Assembly (NCBI GenBank): GCA_022316685.1
Contig: JAKJHU010000033.1
Location: 4,020,321-4,084,320 of the forward strand
Length of the DNA: 64,000 bases
Source: Progne subis subis
Lineage: Eukaryota > Chordata > Aves > Passeriformes > Hirundinidae
Direction of reading: 5' to 3'
The stretch's first letter is position 1; every line of letters starts with the position of its first letter. Both the position numbers and the translations under genes were made by a program. The notes beneath the pieces were generated by a model. It made no database searches. It was not told where the DNA came from and saw only the letters and a list, made by a program, of their open reading frames with translations. This document shows positions 1-10,430 of the stretch, piece after piece.

Positions 1-1282
1 TTATGTCCCCTGAGTTTGCTCTCCCCAGCAAATAGGTGCTTTCCCTGCAGTCTCTAGAGGCTCTTTGTTGTTGTTCTGATACATCGAATGTGTTTGTTTT
101 GCACATTGATGTTTGCGTTTTCTGCGCTGCTTGTGTTTTCCAATTCCTTGGAGCACTGAGGATGCTGCTGAATTGTCAGAATCATGGTAGGATGCTGACT
201 TGAGATTACTGTCAATGGCCTCATTACGTTAACAAAGGATATTTTAAGAAATACAAAAGATGTGGCCTTGACTTTCTTGGGAGAGGGAGGGGAAGAGAGA
301 GAGAATGTGTGTGTGTGTGAATGGACTCCACTCTTCAGCTGGAAATGACTGCCAGCCTCTCCACATTGCAGTCAGAGTAGCGATGGCTTCTGATTTGAAT
401 TTTGGGCCTGCTCTCAGTGTGCTTGACTCACCCATGTGTGCAAGGCAATTACTCTTCCTGCTGAAGAGCTCCTCACCTCTGTCGTGGCACATCCGAAACA
501 GGCACAGCCCTCATAGACACAGCAGTGCGACTTGCAGCATCACAGCATCTTTGTGCAGTTGCAGGTCAGAGCTGCTGTTGTCTCATTTTCTCCTTCGAGA
601 CAGCACTGGCATTGTGGCTGGAAAATTAGTGACTCTGGGAAACCAAGCTGGAAGAAAACTAATGCTGTTAGGAAAAAAATAATTAATTCCCTGTCCGCTT
701 CTCTTCTGGAGGGACACAGCTAGGTGTGGCCAGGGATAGGGATGGGGATAGAGTTGGCACCTTAGTCTGCCCTGCTCCCTCCAGAAATTCTTGAGGAAGA
801 ATATCAAAGAGGAGGATATTGACTGCAAATCTTCTGTCTTTAATGAAATGGAGACTTGTGCACAGCCTGTATCTCTGAATCAAAGGGAGCAAGCTCTTCC
901 CCTTCTTCCCAGTTGTCAGGCCATCAGAAGGCAGTTGGCATATCCCTTATTAAAGGAAATGTGGTCCTTTCCTTAAGCTTGTCTGCTCGGTGGTGTTCTG
1001 TAAACACAGATCGGTAAGATGTTGCAAATCCTATCCTATTACCAGTATTCAACAGCAAATGAAACACCCTCAAGCTTAGCATATTATCATTTCATGAATT
1101 TACGATTAAGGACCTCGATAAGATTAATTACTTTCAAGGTGACTCTTTACAATTGTCTCTTTATAATGGAGTTTGTGACCAGCCCACTGTGACTTTGTCA
1201 CTTGGAGAAATTTAACAGTTGGATCGAAAAAAGTTTATTTAACAGGCCTTTTTCTCCTTCCCTTATAGTTCTCTTAAGAAGA

Positions 1283-1314
<32 letters not shown>

Positions 1315-4300
1315 AAAAAAAAACAAAAAACAAAAACCACCCAAACTTGAAAAAGGACTGTCTACAGCTGGGGTATTTACTTTATTTCTGCTGCTCCAAG
1401 TTAAAATATTTTAGGCATCATGTTCTTCCAAAGCCTCCGAGTGGATGAAATGTAACAATATTGTAACAGAAAAGATCTGTACATGCTGGATAGAGTGACC
1501 AGATCTCTGACAGATATTTTTTTCCGCACAAAATGCTGAGACAAGAGGAAGAAAGGAGACTGTGAATTCTACCACAAAACATCAACTGCTTATTTATTTA
1601 TTTGTTAATCTGCCTTATGCCCATCTGAAAGGGACCAACTTGAGTCCAACAGAAGTGCTGGCTCTCAACTGATGGGAAGATTCTTAAGAAAAACCCAGCA
1701 TGCCACAAGGAACCGGATACAGATGGGTGGCATTTCCCCAGAGGAGGTGCCACTGCCTAAGAAAGAGCCCTGTTACTCCTGCTCAGGCAAAAGGCTGATG
1801 TTAGTGTGAGAAGAAGGAGACAGACTCTCTGATCTGCTATGGGCTGTATACCTCAACCACAGCTTGACCAGAAAGGCTACATTAATTCTGTGTCTGTCCC
1901 TGGCCTTCCAATACAGACCAGGAAGCATTATCTTTAGATGTACATGCTAAATTTATCCCACATGAGACAATCATTTCTTTTTTCTTTCCCAAGGCAGCAT
2001 TCAGGGAAGTTGATTAGTAGTCAATGTGCTTGGGAGTCAAAGTTCAAGCAATAAAAAGCCCTTAGCTACGCCCTTCAAAACCAACAACAAAAGCTGAGAT
2101 TTCAGGGTGGTTGTTTCTGATAGGTGCCTGTTCTGAGTTTTGAGGCTTCTTACTGCCCACATTTCTCAGTTTGTGAAGTAGAAACCTGTGTTTTTAATTT
2201 GGATAATAACTTCTGAGGGTCTCAGCCCTTCCTCCAACTCCTGAGAAGATGGGTTTCCCAGAAGACACCTTGTATCACAAGATCTGTGGTAGAAGCCTGT
2301 TAAAGCTTCTGAATTGTAATTCGAAGCCCACAGGAGTTAGATGGGAATTGTGCAACTCCCTCACAATCCTTTCCCACTTTCTAATGAGCTATTGTCTGCT
2401 CCACAGTTACAAGATCAGGAAGCAGTTCACATTTCTGAAATATCAGCTAACCATCCTCCACAAAACTGAAAATTTTGAATATTAAAATGAGGGTGAGATT
2501 TTTCAAGTTTGCCTGGGGGAGCAGAATTACTTATCCCCAATATGATGAGAAGAGACTGTACTGCTACAGTGCCTGGGCAGCTTGGGACATCATAACTGAG
2601 ACTCTCAGACTCACAGTCTGTCACAGACTGAGAAGGGGCAGCAGCAGACTTGTGCTGAACACTGGCCATGAACACAGAGAAATCAGAGAGCTCCTGAGCT
2701 GGTCTTCTGTGTGTGCCTGACTGTAGCTTGTTCTACTATAAATCAATCACTGTAATTAGGAGCTCTGCCTGAGAGGCATCTGTAGGACCGACCCATTACT
2801 GGGCTTCATAATGCATTGGCAGCATTTTTTTACTGCATTTTGACAGAACACTTGCATCACATCATTCCCATGGTATGAGTTGTTTATCTCTGGTTGAGGA
2901 TTAGCACAGCACTGTACCATGGTCTAGCATAGCTGAGTAAGTGGGTTAGTGTAATCCTCCTGAGGATTGCCTATCCTGAAGGGATTCCTAGGAAGGCTTC
3001 ACGCTTGTAGCTTTTTGATGATTTTAGATGAGATTTTTGTGGGAGCTTTGTGGAATTTTATGTGATGCAGTCTGTCTCCAAGACATCTGGGGAGTAGCTG
3101 AGTCCGTTGTAGCAAAGGCCATTGCAGAGCCTAATGGCAATTAGCATTGGTGTGTGAAGAAAACACTGCTGAGACAACAGATGATCAAAGTATGACTGAC
3201 AAATGGGCACCCCAGTACAGAATTCAAATAGGGTCCTGCCTGGACAGTTGTGTTTGTTGTTGATGTCTGACACTTATAGATGTTGCTCCTCAATATATTC
3301 TTGTTTTGCATCAAAGCACTTACAGAACAGCAAATTATATGCAGCACTGCTCTTCAGTAGGGGGACAAGCATGCTGCCACAGCACCGTCCAGACAGAAAT
3401 ATGTATCTTAGTGTTATGAAGAAAGACCAAACCAGAGTTCCTCAAAGCCACAGTAATTTGTATCCTCTATCTTCTCTTCTTTTTTGTTAACTACTTGGTG
3501 AAATTCTCTGGCCTGAGTTATGTAGGAAATTTGGTCCCAGTTTGTGCATCTCAAGTGCAGAAGAGACCTTTGAATTACAGTTCCTGAACAAAGTTTTCCG
3601 GTGGGAAAAGAAAATAAGTGGCACCACTCTGTCTTAGAAGGACATTTCTAAACTAAGAAGGTCCTACACAATAACAACACAGAAATTATTGTAGCTGCAA
3701 CAAGAACCTTGATGCTGAGGGAGATTTTAAGCAGTCCATATCTAAAGCATACCCTTCTGCCCCTAGCAAGGATGCAGATTTCTCTCCCACACACAGTCAC
3801 TCATGAAAAGCCAAGTTCTGGAATTTTAAAAAGCAAAAATATTACAGCAACAGCAACAGAAGCATAACAATCAGATATCAAATGGATACTAATGATCTTA
3901 TCAGTGAGTTGTATAATTAGGTAGAAGGAGAAAGAAGCACTCAACATTGTTCAGGACCTGGTCAGTGATTTTACTGTCAGTCATGAACCTTGACCTTTCT
4001 GAAAACCTTTCTGTTGCATTGGGAATTGTGAAAAATCTAGGTCCCCTTTTCTCATAGTATTGCAAGCCTCCCTGTGGACCATCTTGTCAAATTATTTAAG
4101 TCTGCTCCCAGTCATTAGGATTTTCAGGCTGGTTTGAGAGGTTTCCCCTCCCCATCCCTGCTCTAGCTGTGCCCACGCACTTCTGTGTGCTGTTCCCCCC
4201 ACGCAGGGCAGACGTAGGTGGCCTGTGCTGTGACCCCAACTGCTGAAATCATCAGAGGGGTGTTTTAGGAAGGTACAAAGGTGGCTCAACATGGGTTCAC

Positions 4301-4803
4301 ATGGCACCCCATGTGAGAGAAATAACCCAACAGGCTAAAACACATAAATTTTTGCTGGATTAATGAGCTGAAGCAGGCTCTTACGAGCCCTGAAACCAAC
4401 ACAAAGAAGGCAATGGGAACTTCTCCCGGGAGTGAGAATGGGAACAGGGACAAACAGGGATGAGAGGAGGAAGAGCATTTCACGCTTTTGGCCACAGCAA
4501 CTCCACCATGACGTGTCATTTTCACCCTCTGTTGTGCCGTGGGGGTCGAAAATAGCCCTGCTAAAATAAAACAGGCTGTGGTTTGGGCTTGGGTGGATTT
4601 CAGCGTGCACGGTCCTGGATCAGCTCCAGAGCACGGTTCCACCACTTCTTGCACTGGTCGCAGCAGAGGAAGTGATTTTGGAATGGGGGAAGCAATGAGG
4701 GGGGAGTGAGACGGCAGTGGGGGGGGGGGGGTGGTGGGATACTGAGCTGAAGGGAAAGGGAGTGGATTTCTCAGCCTCGCTCAGTCAGAGGTGACTTCCC
4801 CCC
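1..4803. other. Intergenic, no gene recognised
   Basis: Gene-poor flank far upstream of DUSP5. All open frames here are short and none resembles a family I know. Visible content is low complexity: a GA-rich then (GT)n stretch at about 280-320, an A-rich stretch with C interruptions at about 1284-1337, and a run of G at about 4721-4733 just before the minisatellite. No splice-bounded coding segment or RNA gene was recognised. Confidence 0.7.
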
Positions 4804-5260
4804 GTGTGCCGGGCCTCTCCCCGTGTGCCGGGCTTCCCCCCGTGTGCCAGGCCTTCTCCCGTGTGCCGGGCCTCCCCCCGTGTGCCGGGCTTCTTCCGTG
4901 TGCCGGGCCTTCTCCCGTGTGCCGGGCCTCCCCCCGTGTGCCGGGCTTCCCCCCGTGTGCCAGGCCTTCTCCCGTGTGCCGGGCCTTCTCCCGTGTGCTG
5001 GGCCTCCCCCCGTGTGCCGGGCCTCCCCCCGTGTGCCGGGCCTCCCCCCGTGTGCCGGGCCTTCTCCCGTGTGCCGGGCTTCCCCCCGTGTGCCGGGCCT
5101 CCCCCCGTGTGCCGGGCCTCCCCCCGTGTGCCGGGCCTTCTCCCGTGTGCCGGGCCTCCCCCCGTGTGCCGGGCCACCCCCCGTGTGCCGGGCCTTCTCC
5201 CGTGTGCCGGGCTTCTTCCGTGTGCCGGGCCTCCCCCCCTGTGCCAGGCCTCCCCCGCCG
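4804..5260. repeat. 19-bp GC-rich minisatellite, about 24 copies
   Basis: A head-to-tail array whose unit begins GTGTGCCGGG and ends in a variable 9-base pyrimidine-rich part, mainly CCTCCCCCC, CCTTCTCCC or CTTCCCCCC. I counted 24 unit starts. Most units are 19 bp, a few are 18 bp (the CTTCTTCC forms), and the last copy is degenerate. Nearly every unit carries two CpGs, so the array is a CpG-dense block of about 450 bp in otherwise ordinary intergenic DNA. Because 19 is not a multiple of 3, each frame cycles through the same 19-residue peptide and stays open on both strands. This explains several overlapping open frames of 148-216 codons, which are not genes. Confidence 0.95.
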
Positions 5261-5950
5261 CTGCCCTGACAGAGCCCATGGAGGCTGCGATGTGAGACGG
5301 GCTGCGAACCCAGCGTGCGATTTCCTCTGGAAACAGAGGCGGTCGCCTCCTCCTCCACCTCCAGTGACAATTGCCGTGACCTGAGCCGGACCTCCTGACT
5401 CGTACAGAAGGGGCCTGACCTTTGGGACCATTGCCTCTCCTGCAGCCAGTTAAGCTGAGACTCTCTGGAGGTTGCGGTTCAGTCGGTTTTAAGCTGCAAG
5501 GCTTGAGAGGAAACAGTGACTGACGTATTAAACATAATACCTTTACAGAAGGTCAAGCTTAGTCCACTGGCCTCTGACTGTGATGTGGGAGCAAGTTCAG
5601 TTTCCTTTTCACTGCTAGTTGCCAGAATGAAATATCCCCATAATGTTTCTATCACAACCCTTTAATTCAGGCTTTAATGCAACTGGGCTTTGAAGAAATT
5701 TGGCCCTGCTTGTACTGTGGCTTATTTCACTATTAAAAATAATTTTAGTTTCTTATTAGTGATTCCTGTTACTGCTCCCAGCCCATGGTCCTTTATACAT
5801 CACTGCAATATCTAAACATGTTTAGTTTTGCTTCATGCCTGTAAGAGAGGGGGGTCCCTTTCACCCCATAGCTTCGGAAATGGAGGCACAGACCAGCTGC
5901 TTTCAAAGTCAGTTGTGCATGTCCCATCCCTAAAGTGGATACCTTGGAAT
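5261..5950. other. Intergenic, no gene recognised
   Basis: Unique-looking sequence between the minisatellite and a CR1 fragment. It is GC-rich at the left end and becomes AT-rich after about 5500. No exon, RNA gene or clear repeat is visible. Confidence 0.6.
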
Positions 5951-6086
5951 TGCTCAAAGCCATGTTGGATAGGGGTCTTTGAGCAGCCTTGTCTAGTGAA
6001 AAGTGTTCCTGACTATGGCAGGAGACTTGCAACTAGAGAATCTTTAAGGTCCCTTTCAATTCAAACCATTCTAAGATTCTATGATT
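5951..6086 (+). mobile_element. CR1 LINE 3'-end fragment
   Basis: Matches, from memory, the last ~135 bases of an avian CR1 non-LTR retrotransposon. It has the GCTCAAAGCCATGTTGGAT-like block, then GGTCTTTGAGCAGCCT, GTCTAGTG, ATGGCAGG, and finally TCTTTAAGGTCCCTTTC with an ATTCTAAGATTCTATGATT tail at 6069-6086. CR1 copies are usually 5'-truncated and end in this short repeat instead of poly(A). No reverse-transcriptase coding sequence remains, so the copy is dead. Scattered substitutions suggest it is old. Confidence 0.85.
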
Positions 6087-7334
6087 AACCAGAGCCCTGG
6101 GTTTAGATCCTTTCTTGGCCACGGACAATCTTCGTCACCTCAGGTGTGTGCCTTTGGATTTTAATCTGGTTTTAAGTGACTACCTGTGGTTTAAGGTACC
6201 AGACTCTCACCAAGTTAATCTAAGTACCTAGGATCCCAGACAGTTTTGAGTAGCTTATGGGCACTTTGGACAAAGCGTCAGGTACCTTTTTGTGTTCTGG
6301 AGGAAAAATTGAGGTCAGAAAATGAATTTTCTCAGGGAACAGGGGAGAGGATCTGAGCTCCAAATTGTCTGAGAGTATATGCTTGAAAGAATGGCTGATT
6401 AGTTACAGTGCAAACTTTATTCTTCTCCTCCTGCAAGTATAAACTTCTTGGAGTTCATGTATGTTAGGCAGCAAAGACATTTCATTTAATATACCAACTC
6501 TGTGTATGTAGAAAAAGTGTCAGGACCAGGACTGAAGGTTGTAATCTGAGAAGAGAAATCCCATTTTTGCAGCTGAGCAGGAACTTGATTTTTGTTATGA
6601 TTTCTCCCCACTAGCTGATCCAGATAACTACATGACATATCAAATCAAGTAATCCTGCTTTGTGTAATATGTAAATTCATTTACAGCCGTCTCTTATGGC
6701 AAAGAAGATATATGCTGTGTGTCTGTTAACTGTATTTTTTTAGGAGTGCAATCAGCAAGGTTTTAATTAGCTGGTTATCTTAACAGCCACAGAGAAGGCT
6801 GTGCCTGCTTTCCTTCTCCCATACCATGTACCCTGCTCCTGGAAAGTGCTGAGCTCTTGTGTCAGAACGAAACAAGAAGGTAAGGTGAAAAACTGTAAGA
6901 TCATCCAAGCTCCACTTCCCCACAGGCATCTTAAGTTACAAAGACAAAACCCCAGGGAAGAGAGGATTCCAAGAGAGAGGGGCAACAGGTGGAGCAAACA
7001 TGGAACACATCCTGGTAAATCCATTTTGGACAACTATTAACACTTCATCTGTAGCATATGGCAGTGTATCACTGTTCCAGCTGCTGAGGCTTTGAACCAT
7101 CTTGTGAAACTTGTTCAAAACCCTGGAGGAGGATGTAGCTTCTCAAGCTCCCCAACCTGTTTCAGCAGGGCTTCGTGGGCAGTCAGCAATTATTGGCAGG
7201 ACAGGGTAATGACCTAATGCCTGTGTTGGCATGAAGAAGAGAAGCTGAGGTTTGATTTAGGCCGCTTTTTAGGAACTATTAGCAGTGTTTTCCTTTTTCC
7301 CTATAAAATACAAAGCAAAGATGCAAACCAGCTC
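6087..7334. other. Intergenic, no gene recognised
   Basis: About 1.2 kb between the first CR1 fragment and a CA microsatellite. I see no coding exon, RNA gene or repeat that I can name. Confidence 0.6.
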
Positions 7335-7366
7335 TCACACACATACACACACACACACATGCACAC
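7335..7366. repeat. (CA)n microsatellite
   Basis: An interrupted CA dinucleotide tract with the longest uninterrupted part near 7346-7359. Simple-sequence repeat with no coding meaning. Confidence 0.85.
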
Positions 7367-7558
7367 GGGTGATTGACTTGTTTGGCTCCAAGTGCCTTAT
7401 CCCATGCACCTACTTGCATAGCTATGACATCTGAGGTGCCTTTGGGATTGCATGAACTGTAAAGACATGCCTTATACTATGTGGTATCCTCAAAAATCCC
7501 TGTGCTAAGCAGAGGAAATGTAGAGCTAGAAAGTAGGTGGCGTTGGAAATTAACAGGC

Positions 7559-7626
7559 CAAGGGGAAGGGAAGGTACAGGGGAGGAGGAAGAGGAAAGGG
7601 AAGGGGAAGAGGAAGGGGAAGGGAAG
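7559..7626. repeat. Purine (G/A) tract
   Basis: A nearly pure G/A run of about 68 bp built from GGGAAG, GGAAGA and GGGGAAG blocks, broken by one TAC near 7574-7576. Long homopurine-homopyrimidine mirror-like tracts can form triplex DNA. The tract lies about 150 bp left of the telomere-like repeat. Confidence 0.8.
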
Positions 7627-7771
7627 ACCTTTTGGATGCCATTCAAGATAAGATGGCTGGATAGGGGCCCCATGGGAGTATGCCAGGAGAGGGAGAGCAG
7701 AGCTGCTGACTGACAAGTAATGCTGTGACAGGAAGCCAGTGCTGTCTGTGAGTTTGGAGAAGGAAGTGTAA

Positions 7772-7796
7772 GGGTTAGGGTTAGGGTTAGGGTTAG
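7772..7796. repeat. Interstitial telomeric repeat (TTAGGG)4
   Basis: Four perfect head-to-tail copies of GGGTTA followed by one more G, with the G-rich strand on plus. This is the vertebrate telomere hexamer. The flanks are ordinary unique sequence (AGTGTAA on the left, TGGTGTAAGG on the right), so it is a short interstitial tract and not a chromosome end. Short tracts of this kind are thought to arise from telomerase-mediated repair of double-strand breaks. Confidence 0.93.
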
Positions 7797-10222
7797 TGGT
7801 GTAAGGTCTTGAGCCCAATGCTTTTTCCCTGTGAAAGAGGATTTCCCTTCCTTAGTGGTACAGTACTTCCCTCTTTTCCACCAAGTCCACAGACTTCAGT
7901 CAGTGCCTGTGCAACTGAGTGACCTTTGCAGGGAGAATTATAGATGGCTTCGTCTTTTATGTGCAAAGCAAGAGTGAGACATATCCTAAAGGTCAGGAGC
8001 TGATGGGCCACGTTGGGGTTTCACATCTCCTGTGAATCCAAATATTCGTGGTAGTATCAAATGGGAGCTCATAGGTGGGCTGCTGCCAGAGTCCTGCTCT
8101 GGGAGTCTGTGCCGTGAGATGATCACCACTTGCTGGAGATTCACAGTGTGGGATTACCTGGGGCTGGAGACCAGCCCAGGCAGTGGATCCAGGATCATTC
8201 TCTGCATTCTATCTTCTGTGCCTATTGCACCTTCTCTCCTCCTTTTCCTTCCCAGCCATAAAACTCAACCATGTACCTGTGTGTGCCCCAACTTTATTTA
8301 CTACCCTGACAGTACAAGCATGGGCAGCAGGTGAGATCCTTTGTGCCAGTGCCAGCACTAGCCCCACTTCTCTGGGTCTCAATGAATCAGCTGGTGACAA
8401 GTCCTCCAGCCTTGCAGAGCAGGAGAGAGAGCAAATAAATCAGTCTGAGACTGACTTTGCACACTCCACCTCCTCAAAGAAATATTGCAAAGAAAACAAT
8501 TTTAAAAAATGTCCACAATCTAAATAACAGCTGCTCTGGACTAGTTTACTCTGTGTTGTAGCTGTGTGTTTCTTTAACATGTGGCTTTAGGCTACAGCAT
8601 TCACTGCCCATGGGCATTGCCACAGCAACACATTAGCACATGGCACATTTTCTGTCTTCTGAAATGTAAAGCCCTGTCTCACAGAAGCTCAGACGTGCCC
8701 TGCCTGATGGGAACCTCATCCTTCTGCACGATGGTTTAAAAATAACGCTTACACGCAGAGCAGGCTCAGCTTTTCCCTGTTTCTCCAGTTTCCTGAGAGC
8801 ACAGCCGGATGTTTTTAGACCTTGTTAGGGATGTCCCAGGAGTTGTGGAAGGGCTGGCAGCATTGGGACCAAACAAAGGAGGTGGAGAGAGAAATGACTA
8901 AGCAACTATCAATTGTAGGAGGTGGTTCCAATATCAATTTATTATTGCACATTTGATCCTCTGCTACAGATTTCTGTGTCATCATTCTGGTGCCGAACGA
9001 TTGCATCTTCCTGCACCAAAAAAAAGATGGTAAGAGGTTATGCTGACTCAATGTTTTTAAGACCTGAGCAAAGTCAGAAGAAACTAAAGATGGTTACCTG
9101 CATCTGAATCATGTAGTGCTGTGATTGCAACAGGCAGGGCTCTTCTCTTGTGGGGGATGCTTCATCATTTCAGACAGATAATTTGTGACTTGATCCAACT
9201 TTCAGTCATAATGGTAGAAAATTGGTAGGTCTTTTTGGAGCCTGACCTTCATGAGCATCACTATCAGAAACCTCATTTGCAGTCATCATAGAAAAACAAT
9301 CTCAGGTGCTAACAGAGAATTTACTGTGCACAGCCATAATGAAAAAAGTTTTGAGAAGCATTGATCTATGCTATCCTCTCCTGCTTTGTGACCTGGTCCA
9401 AGACATTATCAGCCATGGTCCTCCCTTGACTTCTTTGGGGGGGTGGGGAGGGTCTCTTCCACAGGGTACCAGATTTGAGATATAAAAGGGCAAAGAACCA
9501 GAGCAGCTTCTTTGAGAGCAGAGCAGAGCAGAGCAAAGAACCACAAAGTAGGCAAGCTCCAGACAGCTGGGGGAGGTCTCCAGGCCCTGTGACATCTGGG
9601 GTGGCCCAGCAGATGACTGCTGATGAGGGAGCAATCATTATACTAGGGAGAATCAGATTAAAATATCAAAGCAGTTTGTAGAACAATAGGGTATGCTTTT
9701 TCGCACAATTTGTCTTGCACACTGTGGTGAATGAAAAATGTACTTTAAGTATGGAGATAGTATCTTTAGTTCAGGAAGTCTCTGGTATTTCTGGGGAAGT
9801 GTCACTACAGGCTTTCCTGTCATTTACATCTTCCCAAGGCATCTGTCACGGCCTGCTGTCGGAGACAGGACGCCTGCCTTCAATGACCAGATAGCTTGGC
9901 TGCCCTAGGAACAGCCTGTCCCTGGCACAGGCACAACACCCCACTTCAAAAATCACCATCTTCCCATAGATCATTTGCAGTTCCCTGCTTGGGGGGAAGC
10001 TTTCAGTGCAGAATTTTGCTCAGTGGTGGCAAGGAAGTTCATCCCTCACTGAAATCTTCGTGCCAGTGGAGTAGGATATTTGGGGGTTGGGAAAATCTTA
10101 CGGGATGACAGTGTAGGCTATTTCTGCACGACCTGGTCCTGAGTAGGTGGTAGCCAACTAGCCTGACCTCTCATGTGTGAATGGAGTGATGTTTTGCTCA
10201 TGTGTAAATTTTCACTGAAGAT
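7797..10222. other. Intergenic, no gene recognised
   Basis: No supported gene. Small features are a G-rich stretch at about 9436-9451 (three or more G runs) and about four AGAGC pentamers at 9517-9537. Everything else looks like unique non-coding DNA. Confidence 0.6.
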
Positions 10223-10430
10223 AGGCTGAGAGTGTTGGAGTGGTTCAGGCTGGAGAAGAGGAGGCTTCAGGGGAGGGCTTCTATCACCTTCCAGGACCTA
10301 AAGGGGCTGCAAGGAAGTTCAGGAGGGACTTTTCACAAGAGTCCTGTAGTAAAGCATAGGACAAGAGAGAATTGGAACTAGATAAACTTTAGGGTCCCTT
10401 CCAACCCAAACCATTCTATGATTCTGTGAT
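10223..10430 (+). mobile_element. CR1 LINE 3'-end copy with internal deletion
   Basis: The left part (about 10223-10372) follows the CR1 segment containing GGCTGAGAGTGTTGG, TTCAGGCTGGAGAAGAGG, CTTCCAGGACCTAAAGGGG, GGACTTTTCACAAG and ATAGGACAAGAGAGAATTGG. The right part resumes at AACTAGATAAACTTTAGG and runs through GGTCCCTTCCAACCCAAACC to the ATTCTATGATTCTGTGAT tail. As I recall the consensus, roughly 250 bases that normally lie between these parts are missing, with a shared TGG at the junction near 10372. The element is non-coding and in the plus orientation. Confidence 0.85.

Noticed and set aside
4804..5260. CRISPR-like array
   Set aside because: Units are contiguous with no unique spacers, and the window is vertebrate nuclear DNA.
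4771..5431. Six overlapping open frames of 148-216 codons on both strands, looking like repetitive Pro/Arg/Gly-rich proteins
   Set aside because: They are produced by the 19-bp tandem array. Because 19 is not a multiple of 3, every frame cycles through the same 19-residue peptide and avoids stops. There is no splice or promoter context.
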